From Pseudoxanthobacter soli DSM 19599 (GTDB lineage Bacteria; Pseudomonadota; Alphaproteobacteria; Rhizobiales; Segnochrobactraceae), in contig NZ_FRXO01000010.1 of NCBI RefSeq assembly GCF_900148505.1, positions 81,403 to 145,402 on the forward strand: a stretch of DNA of 64,000 nt. Reading direction: 5' to 3'. The position numbers and the translations under genes were made by a program. Under the pieces are notes generated by a model. The model was not told where the DNA came from and searched no databases. It was given only the letters and a program-made list of their open reading frames with translations. Below, in pieces: positions 42,121 to 50,081 of this stretch. Each line of letters begins with the position of its first letter. The first letter of the stretch is position 1.

Positions 42121-43329
42121 ATGCGTCACGCGCTCAGCATCTTCATAGCGCTTGCCGTGTCGGCGTGTGCCATGCCCTACGGACCGGGGCACGATCCGCA
42201 GACGGCGACTATGGCGCGCGAGGTGCCGGCGACCCAGGCGATCGTGCTGCCGCCGCCAGGCGGTCCGGCGGTCGTCGGCGTCATCGAGACGCGCTTCTCC
42301 AACGCCATCGAGCAGAAGGTTGTCATCGCCAACACCGATGCGCTCGAAGGCGAGAACTACATCCAGGTGAAGATGTACGGCCCGGTCGGCTACGGCGCGG
42401 GCGACAATTCCCTGTCTGCGGATCGCCCGATGGTCGGCGATATCCAGCGCGAGATGCTCAAGGCATTTCCCGGCGTCGGCATGTTCGTCGCCTCGACCTA
42501 CATGCAGAACTTCTACGGGCCGTTCAATTATGCGGTGGGCCGGCGCGGCCGCACCACCTGCATCTATGGCTGGCAGACCATCCGGCCGCCGGTGAACAAG
42601 TTCATGGCGCCGAGCAGCCGCGGCTGGCTCACCCTGCGCGTGCGGCTCTGCCGCGTGGGCGTGACCGAGGACAAGCTCCTCGCCTTCCTCTACGGCCTGA
42701 CCGTCAACAGCTACTTCCTGCCGACGAACTGGAATCCCTACGGCCCCGCACCGGACGTGCCGGAGGATGTCGGCAAGCTCGGCGCGCCGATGCTGCCGGT
42801 GCCGCAGGGCTCCAATCCCTATTATACCGAGGGTCCGCTGGACCCGCGGCTCGGCCGGGTGCTGCCGCCCGCGCCCGTCGCCTCGTCCCGCGCGCCGCGC
42901 GCCGCGGTCACGGCGGCGACGGCGGCGCGCCAGCCTGTGACGCAGGAGCCGCTGCCAGGGGCTGTTCTCGTGCCGGTGCCCGGCGTGGCTGCGGGCGCGC
43001 CCGGTCCGGGCGCCGCTCCGGCGGCTCAGCAGGCGCCGGCCATCGAGGCTCCGCCGGCTCTTCCCGACAGAGGTTCGCCGGGCAGCAAGGGGCCGGTTTC
43101 GGCCGTCGACAACGCCACCGGGTTCGGCGTCAGCGGTCCGGCCCCGCCGGCGGAGGCGGATGCGCCTGCGCCGACGGGCACGCCGAGCTGGCCCGCCGCT
43201 CCGACCGGCACGGCCGCGGGCAGCGGCGCCGCGACCACGTCGTCCGGCATCCGCGTCGTCGGCTCGCCCCCGGCGGCGCCGGCTGGCGGCCCGCTGCAGC
43301 TGCCGAGCGCCATCGGCCCCGCGCAATGA
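42121..43329 (+). CDS. bcsN: Cellulose biosynthesis lipoprotein BcsN
   Basis: BcsN is an accessory protein of alphaproteobacterial cellulose loci. The 402-residue product begins with a lipoprotein signal (MRHALSIFIALAVSACAMPY; lipobox V-S-A-C at the cleavage site), followed by a conserved domain to about residue 235 (VIETRFSNAIEQKVVIANTD, GRRGRTTCIYGWQTIRPP, GWLTLRVRLCRVGVTEDKLL). The last 165 residues are a low-complexity Ala/Pro/Gly tail. The ATG at 42121 is preferred over an adjoining TTG. It is the first gene of the bcs locus, with a 385-bp gap and a palindromic repeat before bcsA. The family assignment is from memory of the domain. Confidence 0.8.
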   Translation: MRHALSIFIALAVSACAMPYGPGHDPQTATMAREVPATQAIVLPPPGGPAVVGVIETRFSNAIEQKVVIANTDALEGENYIQVKMYGPVGYGAGDNSLSADRPMVGDIQREMLKAFPGVGMFVASTYMQNFYGPFNYAVGRRGRTTCIYGWQTIRPPVNKFMAPSSRGWLTLRVRLCRVGVTEDKLLAFLYGLTVNSYFLPTNWNPYGPAPDVPEDVGKLGAPMLPVPQGSNPYYTEGPLDPRLGRVLPPAPVASSRAPRAAVTAATAARQPVTQEPLPGAVLVPVPGVAAGAPGPGAAPAAQQAPAIEAPPALPDRGSPGSKGPVSAVDNATGFGVSGPAPPAEADAPAPTGTPSWPAAPTGTAAGSGAATTSSGIRVVGSPPAAPAGGPLQLPSAIGPAQ

Positions 43330-43714
43330 CGGCGTTCGGCCGCGCGACCATGCGTGCCGGGCGCTGCGGTTGAGCAATTGGCAAACAAGCCGGGTTATCG
43401 TGCACGGCGCCAGAGCGCTTTCCGATCGGACAGGAACCATCCGATCGAAAGGAATCGCTTCGGATTCAAGGGCTTGAGCATATCCGTCCGATTCGGATCG
43501 GTTCGATCCGAACGGGATAGGGTCCAGCGGCGGCGGTCAGGGCGGTTCGTGCGCGCCGCACCGGGCAAGGCGCGGCTTGAGCGTGGTGCGAAACCGTGCG
43601 AAGCCGTTGGCCGGCAGGGGTTTTCGTCGCCGGAGCGTGGGCGGTGCCGTGCCCCGGGCGGCTTAAGACGTGGGCGCATCCGGCGATCGGGTGCATTGGG
43701 GACGTGAAAAGGCC
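43330..43714. other. bcsN-bcsA gap carrying a palindromic repeat, no gene seen
   Basis: 385 bp containing repeat copy C at 43412-43527. The 190 bp after it may hold a separate bcsA promoter; I see no strong boxes. AAAAGG precedes the bcsA start. Confidence 0.4.
43412..43527 (+). repeat. Dispersed palindromic intergenic repeat, copy C
   Basis: Same length and order as copy B: AGAGCGCTTTCCGATCGGA, the GGATTCAAGGGCTTGAGCAT core, then ATTCGGATCGGTTCGATCCG and AACGGGATAGGGTCCAG. Changes in one hairpin arm are mostly matched in the other (GATCTGA to GATCGGA-type swaps), suggesting that the fold, not the sequence, is kept. Confidence 0.85.
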
Positions 43715-45883
43715 ATGACGAAGGCATTCGCCACGCTGGCATGGGGCCTCACCACGGTGGTCGTGCTGTTTCTCATCACGCAGCCGATCAGCCTGCAGGC
43801 CCATCTCATCGTGGGAATCATCGTCGTGCTGGTGCTCACGGCGATCAAATGGTTTCCCTCGGTCGGCCTTCGCCGCCAGGTGTTCCTCGCGCTCGGCACC
43901 ACCATCATCCTGCGTTATGTCTACTGGCGCAGCACCAGCACCATTCCGCCGATCAACCAGCCCGAGAACTTCATTCCCGGTGTGATCCTCTACATCTTCG
44001 AGATGTACAGCGTGCTGATGCTGGCGCTCAGCCTGTTCACGGTGGCCGATCCGACCGCGCGCAAGCCGGCGCCGCCGCCCGCGCCGGAGACGGCCCCGAG
44101 CGTCGACATCTTCATCCCGACCTATAACGAGGACGAGATCTTGCTGGCGACGACGGTCGCGGCCGCCGTGGCGCTCGACTATCCGAAGGACCGGCTCAAG
44201 GTCTATCTGCTCGACGACGGCGGCACGGACCAGAAGTGCAATTCCAGCAACGCGGCCGCGGCGCTCGAGGCGCAGCAGCGGCGGGTGGCGTTGCAGAAGA
44301 TGTGCGCCGATCTCGGCGCCACCTACCTGACGCGCGCGCGCAACGAGCACGCCAAGGCCGGCAATCTCAACGCCGCGCTGGAGAAGACCAACGGCGATCT
44401 GGTGGCCGTGTTCGACGCCGATCACTGCCCGACGCGCGATTTCCTCCAGAACACCGTCGGCTTCTTCGTCGCCGATCCGAAGCTGTTCCTGGTGCAGACG
44501 CCCCACTTCTTCATCAATCCGGATCCGCTGGAGCACAATCTCAACACCTTCGAGAGGATGCCGTCCGAGAACGAGCAGTTCTACGGCATGGTGCAGCGCG
44601 GGCTGGACCGGTGGGACGCCTCGTTCTTCTGCGGCTCGGCGGCGCTGCTGCGGCGTCAGGCGCTGAAGATCACCAACGGCTTCTCCGGCGTCAGCATCAC
44701 CGAGGACTGCGAGACCGCGCTCGAACTGCACGCTCAGGGCTGGCACAGTGTCTACCTCGAGAAGCCGATGATCGCGGGCCTCCAGCCCGAGACCTTCGCG
44801 AACTTCATCGGCCAGCGCTCCCGCTGGGCGCAGGGGATGCTGCAGATCCTGATCCTGAAGAATCCGATCGGCCGGCCCGGCCTGACGCTGGCGCAGCGGC
44901 TCTGCTACATGACCAATCCGCTGTTCTGGCTGTTTCCGATCGGCCGGCTCGTCTTCCTTATTTCGCCGCTGCTCTATCTGTTCTTCGGCCTGCAGATTTT
45001 CTCGTCGTCCGGCGGTGAATTCTTCGCCTACACGTTCACGTACATGATCGTGAACATGATGATTCAGAACTACCTGTACGGAAAGTACAGGTGGCCCTGG
45101 ATCTCTGAACTCTACGAATATATCCAGTCGATCTATCTGTTCCGCGCCATCGTCGCGGTCGTGCTCAACCCGCGCAAGCCGACGTTCAAGGTGACGTCCA
45201 AGGGCGACACGCTCGACGAGAATCAGGTTTCCGAACTCGCGGCGCCGTACTTCATCATGTTCGCGATCCTGCTCGTCGGCGTCGGCGCCACCGTCTGGCG
45301 CATGTACTCCCAGCCCTATCTCTCGGACATCACGATGGTGGTGGGCGGCTGGAACGTGTTCAACCTCCTGATGGCGGCCGCCGCGATCGGCGTGGTGGCG
45401 GAGCGGCGCAACCTGCGCCGGGCGCCGCGTGTGGAGATGTCGCGCACCGGCGAACTGGAGTTTGACGGGCAGGTGGTGCCGGCGATGATCGAGGACGGCT
45501 CGATGGGCGGCGTGCGGCTGCGGCCGCTCATACCGATGGATCGCGAGCCGGAACGGATGAGCAAGGTCGTGCTGAGGTTCGAGACCAAGTCGGACATCCC
45601 CAACGACGGCCTGCCGATGGTGGTGCGCAACGTCGCCCGCGATGGCGAAGGCGTGCATTTCGGCTGCCAGCCGACGCGAGAGAAGCCGGTCCACGTCAAG
45701 CTGATCGCCGATCTCGTCTTCGGCGATTCAACGCAGTGGTCGAACTTCCAGCAGCGTCGCCGCAGGACCATCGGCGTGCTGCACGGCACGCTGTTCTATC
45801 TGCATCTCGCGGCGTTCCATTCGCTCCGTGGTCTGAGCTACCTGTTGCGCCGCCGTCGCAAGCCGGCCAAGGCACGCGCATGA
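43715..45883 (+). CDS. bcsA: Cellulose synthase catalytic subunit (UDP-forming) with PilZ domain
   Basis: BcsA polymerises UDP-glucose into beta-1,4-glucan and exports it through its own membrane channel. The 722-residue protein has N-terminal helices, a GT2 domain with IPTYNEDE, LLDDGG, VFDADHCPTRDF, SITEDCETAL and QRSRW at 367-371, further helices, and a C-terminal PilZ domain for c-di-GMP (RRAPR near 568-572 and EDGSMGG near 593-599). All catalytic and c-di-GMP-binding motifs look intact. The ATG at 43715 follows AAAAGG; a GTG 45 bases upstream is possible. Its stop overlaps the bcsB start (ATGA). Confidence 0.96.
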   Translation: MTKAFATLAWGLTTVVVLFLITQPISLQAHLIVGIIVVLVLTAIKWFPSVGLRRQVFLALGTTIILRYVYWRSTSTIPPINQPENFIPGVILYIFEMYSVLMLALSLFTVADPTARKPAPPPAPETAPSVDIFIPTYNEDEILLATTVAAAVALDYPKDRLKVYLLDDGGTDQKCNSSNAAAALEAQQRRVALQKMCADLGATYLTRARNEHAKAGNLNAALEKTNGDLVAVFDADHCPTRDFLQNTVGFFVADPKLFLVQTPHFFINPDPLEHNLNTFERMPSENEQFYGMVQRGLDRWDASFFCGSAALLRRQALKITNGFSGVSITEDCETALELHAQGWHSVYLEKPMIAGLQPETFANFIGQRSRWAQGMLQILILKNPIGRPGLTLAQRLCYMTNPLFWLFPIGRLVFLISPLLYLFFGLQIFSSSGGEFFAYTFTYMIVNMMIQNYLYGKYRWPWISELYEYIQSIYLFRAIVAVVLNPRKPTFKVTSKGDTLDENQVSELAAPYFIMFAILLVGVGATVWRMYSQPYLSDITMVVGGWNVFNLLMAAAAIGVVAERRNLRRAPRVEMSRTGELEFDGQVVPAMIEDGSMGGVRLRPLIPMDREPERMSKVVLRFETKSDIPNDGLPMVVRNVARDGEGVHFGCQPTREKPVHVKLIADLVFGDSTQWSNFQQRRRRTIGVLHGTLFYLHLAAFHSLRGLSYLLRRRRKPAKARA

Positions 45884-48800
45884 TGCGGCTGCGGAACGAA
45901 ACACGCATCGACCGGGCACGCGTCACCCGGGTGGCCCGGAGCCGGCTCGCGGCGTTGGTCGCCCGCGCGCGGGGAGCCGCCGCGGTCGTCTTCGTGGTGG
46001 GGACCGTCGCGGCGGCGAGTCCGGCGGGTGCGACCGTGGGCACGGACAGCGCCTCGTCTGCCGTCCGTCTGTCCGCAATGGGCATGCCAGTCGCGCTGCC
46101 GGCAGCGCTGGCGAATCCGGCGGGAGAAGCAGATCGCGGGCGGCAGTTCGCCCAGGCCGTCGGCGCTCCCCCGTCCGGCGCGTCGGACCAGGCGGCGCCT
46201 TCCGGCCCGGATGTCGCGCCGTTCTCGATGTCGCCGACCGACGGCACGCCGACGCCGGGCTCGCAGACCAACGCCGGTGGCGTTCCGCGCGCACCGGACT
46301 TCACGCCGACGCGCGACGGCGAGTTCCTGCCGCCGGTCGATGCGCCGCCCGACTCCCCCGCAAGCGGCTCGGACGGATTTTCCCTGCAGCAGGCGTCGCC
46401 ACCCGCCGCGCCGTCTTCGTCGCCGGGCGAGGACCTGCCGCCGCCGACCGTGACGCCGGCCGCGCCGACCGCAAGGACCGGCACCGGCTCCGCGATGCCG
46501 CCGCCGATTCCCTTCGATCTGCCTGTCTCCGGTGGCGGTAGCCCGACGGCATCGCGCGTGTCGCCCGCCGCCGCCCAGCGCATCAACCGATTCCTGCTCG
46601 ACCGGCCGGACGTGCGGCTGACCGGCGAGATCGATGCCGTTTCCGCGCCGATCTTCCTCACGCCCGCCGAGGCCAGCCAGTCGGCGCGCATATCGGTCGG
46701 CTTCGTCAATTCCGTGGTCGTGATGCCCGAAGCATCGCGGCTGGTCGTCTGGGTCAACGGCCAGAAGACCATTGAGGTGCCGATCGAGGCCACCAGCGAT
46801 CCGCTCTATTTCGAGTTCCCGCTGCCGGCGGGCCTGCTGCGGCCCGGTATGAACCAGGTGCGCATCGGCGCCTCCATGCGCCATCGCGTGGACTGCTCGA
46901 TCGGCGGGACCTACGAGCTGTGGACGCAGCTCGTGCCCGCGATGACCGGCCTCTCGTTCTCGTCGGGTGCCCAGCCGGTCTCGCGCGTGTCCGACCTGCC
47001 GTCCGTCGGCGCCGACGACACCGGCGCCACCCGGATCTACGCGCTGAACACGGGTGCCAGCGACCCGGTGAGCATCGGGCGGATGCTGAAGGCCGCCCAG
47101 GTCGCGAGCGTGCTCGGGCGCTTCCGCCATCCGGTCGTGACGGTCGTCGAGTCTCTCGACAAGGTGCCGGTCGCACCGGGGGCCATGGTGCTCGCGGTCG
47201 GCACCGTCGCCGACGTGCGGCCGCTGACCTCGGCCGGAGCCTCCGAGGGGGTGAACGGCCCGATCGTCGCGTTCCAGAACGAACCGTCGCGGGGCGTGCC
47301 GATCCTCGTGCTGTCCGGTGGCAATGCCGCGCAGGTCGATGCCGCCATCGACCGCCTGAACGCCCTGGTCGAGCGCGACATCAACCAGACACGCGCGGCC
47401 GGGCGCCTGCCGTGGCGTGTGCCGGACGTGCCCGCCTATCTCGGCGGCGAAAGCTACACCTTCCGCGAGCTCGGCGTGCCGACGGAGGAGTTCTCCGGCC
47501 GCCACTTCAAGACGTCGTTCGAGTTCAACCTGCCACCGGACTTCTATGCCCAGGGCTACGCGAATGTGAACTTCCGCATCGATGCGGCCTACACGCCCGA
47601 GGTTCTGGCCGGCAGCACGCTGCAGTTCTACGTCAACGACGAGATCGCGATGACGTTCAACCTGACCAGCACCGATGGCGAATTCCTGCGTCAGCGGCTG
47701 ATCACGGTGCCGATGAAGAGCTTCCGCCCGGGCACGAACGTCGTCCGGGTCGAGGCCAATCTGGCGACGCGGACCGATCAGGCCTGCCTTCCCGGCACGA
47801 CGATGAACCAGGCGAAGCGCTTCGTGCTGTTCAACACCTCGCGCCTGATCATTCCGGTGTTCGCCCGCCTCGGCGTTCTGCCGAACCTTGCCGCGTTCTC
47901 CGCCAACGGCTTCCCGCTCGGCGTCGGCACCGATCAGCCGGTGGCGGTCTATGTGCCGGGCGGCCAGCCTGCCGCCGGTGCCGCCGCGACGCTGATGGCG
48001 AAACTCGCCGTGTCCCGCGGCCGCGTGTTCAACATCGCCGCCGCCACCGCGGCAGCGCAGATCGACCACCGGCCCGCCGTGATCGTCTCTGCCTTGCCGG
48101 ACCTCGATCCCGGCATCCTGACGCGGGTCGGCCTCGCCGAACTCGCGCTCGGTGCGCAGAGCCTGCCGCAGAACCACACCTCGGATGCGAGCGTGCCGGC
48201 GCAAGGCGGGGCCGGCAAGGATGCCGGCACGTTCGACGCTCTCCTGAGCCAGGTCGAAGCGCTGCGCGAGCAGCAGCAGGACGGGGTCTATGGCGTCCCG
48301 GTCGATCAGGCCGCGGACAACGCGGCGGGCGCCGCGAACATGGACGATACCGGTGCAATCTATGCGCGCTGGCGCGAAGGCATGTCCGGGGCGGACCAGG
48401 TGCGGAAGTGGTTCCGCGACATGATGCGCTGGATCGACGACGCTATCGGCATCAATGCCCAGAACCTCGGCGCGAGCCTCGGCGGCGGCTCCCAGGCTGA
48501 AGTGCCGGCGCAATATACCGCGCTCATCGCCCAGAACTTCGCCGAATCGTCCGGCATGACGACCTGGACGCTGCTTACCGCCGACGACAACACCGCGCTC
48601 GCCACGGGGGCGGAGGGCATCACCGCGCCGCAGGCGTGGCGGCGGCTCGACGGTCAGCTGTCATCCTATCTGCGGCAGACAGGTCTCGTCCGCACATCCG
48701 CCGATCTCAAGCAGCGGGTGTTCGAAACGGTTCCGTTCTCGATCACCAACTGGCGTCTCATCGCAGCGAACTGGTTTTCCTTGCATATCGTAAGCTATGC

Positions 48801-48885
48801 CTTCTTCCTTATTCTTGCGAGCGCCGCACTCGGTGTCGCGACTTGGATCATGATAAACCTGACGCGAAAGGGCGACTTGTGGTGA
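45880..48885 (+). CDS. bcsB: Cellulose synthase regulatory subunit BcsB, with long proline-rich insert
   Basis: BcsB is the periplasmic partner that guides the glucan and is anchored by one C-terminal helix (NWFSLHIVSYAFFLILASAA, near residues 960-990). The family body begins near residue 225 (RINRFLLDRPDVRLTGEIDA) and contains the carbohydrate-binding and flavodoxin-like domains (FEFNLPPDFYAQGYANVNFR). At 1001 residues it is longer than usual because about 170 Pro/Ser/Ala-rich residues (roughly 55-225) follow the signal peptide. The start overlaps bcsA; the stop overlaps the GTG of bcsZ. Confidence 0.93.
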   Translation: MMRLRNETRIDRARVTRVARSRLAALVARARGAAAVVFVVGTVAAASPAGATVGTDSASSAVRLSAMGMPVALPAALANPAGEADRGRQFAQAVGAPPSGASDQAAPSGPDVAPFSMSPTDGTPTPGSQTNAGGVPRAPDFTPTRDGEFLPPVDAPPDSPASGSDGFSLQQASPPAAPSSSPGEDLPPPTVTPAAPTARTGTGSAMPPPIPFDLPVSGGGSPTASRVSPAAAQRINRFLLDRPDVRLTGEIDAVSAPIFLTPAEASQSARISVGFVNSVVVMPEASRLVVWVNGQKTIEVPIEATSDPLYFEFPLPAGLLRPGMNQVRIGASMRHRVDCSIGGTYELWTQLVPAMTGLSFSSGAQPVSRVSDLPSVGADDTGATRIYALNTGASDPVSIGRMLKAAQVASVLGRFRHPVVTVVESLDKVPVAPGAMVLAVGTVADVRPLTSAGASEGVNGPIVAFQNEPSRGVPILVLSGGNAAQVDAAIDRLNALVERDINQTRAAGRLPWRVPDVPAYLGGESYTFRELGVPTEEFSGRHFKTSFEFNLPPDFYAQGYANVNFRIDAAYTPEVLAGSTLQFYVNDEIAMTFNLTSTDGEFLRQRLITVPMKSFRPGTNVVRVEANLATRTDQACLPGTTMNQAKRFVLFNTSRLIIPVFARLGVLPNLAAFSANGFPLGVGTDQPVAVYVPGGQPAAGAAATLMAKLAVSRGRVFNIAAATAAAQIDHRPAVIVSALPDLDPGILTRVGLAELALGAQSLPQNHTSDASVPAQGGAGKDAGTFDALLSQVEALREQQQDGVYGVPVDQAADNAAGAANMDDTGAIYARWREGMSGADQVRKWFRDMMRWIDDAIGINAQNLGASLGGGSQAEVPAQYTALIAQNFAESSGMTTWTLLTADDNTALATGAEGITAPQAWRRLDGQLSSYLRQTGLVRTSADLKQRVFETVPFSITNWRLIAANWFSLHIVSYAFFLILASAALGVATWIMINLTRKGDLW

Positions 48886-50081
48886 GCTTCCTTTCGTCGA
48901 CGACACGAAGACGCCGGGCCCGCTCGACGGCGGCGCTTCTCAGTGCCGCGATCGCGATCACCCCGATCCTGGCGGAGCGCGGCTTCGCCGCCGATCGCCT
49001 GCGTCCCGCCGCGTCTTCGGGCGCGCCCGCGACGGCGGCGCCCCAGTCGCCGTCGCAGTCGGCGCCCGCCAAGTCATCTCAGTCGCAGGCCGCAACGGTC
49101 TGGACATTGCCGGCTCCCATCTGGGCGGCGTGGCGGGCGGCCTTCCTCGATGCCAGCGGGCGTGTGGTCGATACCGCCAACGGCGACATCAGCCACAGCG
49201 AGGGGCAGGGCTACGGGCTGCTCCTCGCGGTCTATGCCAACGACTGGGCCACGTTCGACCAGATCTGGACGTTCACGCTCACGGAACTCCTGATCCGCGA
49301 CGACGGGCTGGCGGCCTGGAAGTGGGATCCGAACCACAAGCCGCACGTCGTCGACATCAACAACGCGACGGACGGCGACATCCTGATCGCCTGGGCGCTG
49401 GCACAGGCGGCCTCGCTCTGGAACGAGCCGCGATATCGCGATGCGGCCACCCGCATCGCCAAGGCGGTCGGCTCGACCATGCTGCGCAGCTTCGGCGGCT
49501 ATACGCTCATCCTTCCGGGCGCGGCCGGATTCGACCACTCGGCCGATGGCGGCGGCGTCATCATCAACCCGTCATACTGGGTGTTCGAGGCGCTGCCGGT
49601 GCTGGCGTCGCTCGCGCCCGACTATGACTGGACCGGCGCCGAGCGCTCGGGGCTGGACCTGCTTTCCAAGGCGCAGTTCGGCAGCTACAGCCTGCCGTCC
49701 GACTGGATCCAGGTCTCCGTGAACGGCGATCTCGCGCCCGCGCCCGGCTTCGATCCCGTGTTCGGATACAATTCCTTAAGGATACCGCTTTACCTTTTGG
49801 GCGCGGGTCATACCGAGAAGCAGCGTCTGGAGCCCTATGATCATGCCTGGGTGCAGGACGGCCGTTACAGCCCCCTGATCGTCGATGTCGAGACGGGGAA
49901 GGTCGTCGAACGGCTGACGGAGCCGGGTTACGAGATCCTGGCTGCGCTGGTGTCGTGTTCCCTCAGCGGGACGTCCGTCCCCTATGATCTGCGGGAATTC
50001 CAGCCGACGTCCTATTTCGCGTCCACGCTTCATCTGCTGGCTATGACCGTCCTGGCGAGGCGGTATGCGAAATGCTTGTGA
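48882..50081 (+). CDS. bcsZ: Glycosyl hydrolase family 8 endoglucanase BcsZ
   Basis: BcsZ is a periplasmic endo-beta-1,4-glucanase that trims nascent cellulose and is needed for normal export. The 399-residue protein has a signal peptide after an Arg-rich start (TTRRRRARSTAALLSAAIAI), a Ser/Ala linker, and the GH8 domain with the acid Glu in NGDISHSEGQGYGLLLAVY, TLTELLIRDDGLAAWKWDPN, INNATDGDILIAWALAQAA and NPSYWVFEALPVLA. The GTG at 48882 overlaps the bcsB stop (GTGA); GTG 48879 is equally possible. The end overlaps the next gene by ten bases. Confidence 0.93.
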   Translation: MSFLSSTTRRRRARSTAALLSAAIAITPILAERGFAADRLRPAASSGAPATAAPQSPSQSAPAKSSQSQAATVWTLPAPIWAAWRAAFLDASGRVVDTANGDISHSEGQGYGLLLAVYANDWATFDQIWTFTLTELLIRDDGLAAWKWDPNHKPHVVDINNATDGDILIAWALAQAASLWNEPRYRDAATRIAKAVGSTMLRSFGGYTLILPGAAGFDHSADGGGVIINPSYWVFEALPVLASLAPDYDWTGAERSGLDLLSKAQFGSYSLPSDWIQVSVNGDLAPAPGFDPVFGYNSLRIPLYLLGAGHTEKQRLEPYDHAWVQDGRYSPLIVDVETGKVVERLTEPGYEILAALVSCSLSGTSVPYDLREFQPTSYFASTLHLLAMTVLARRYAKCL

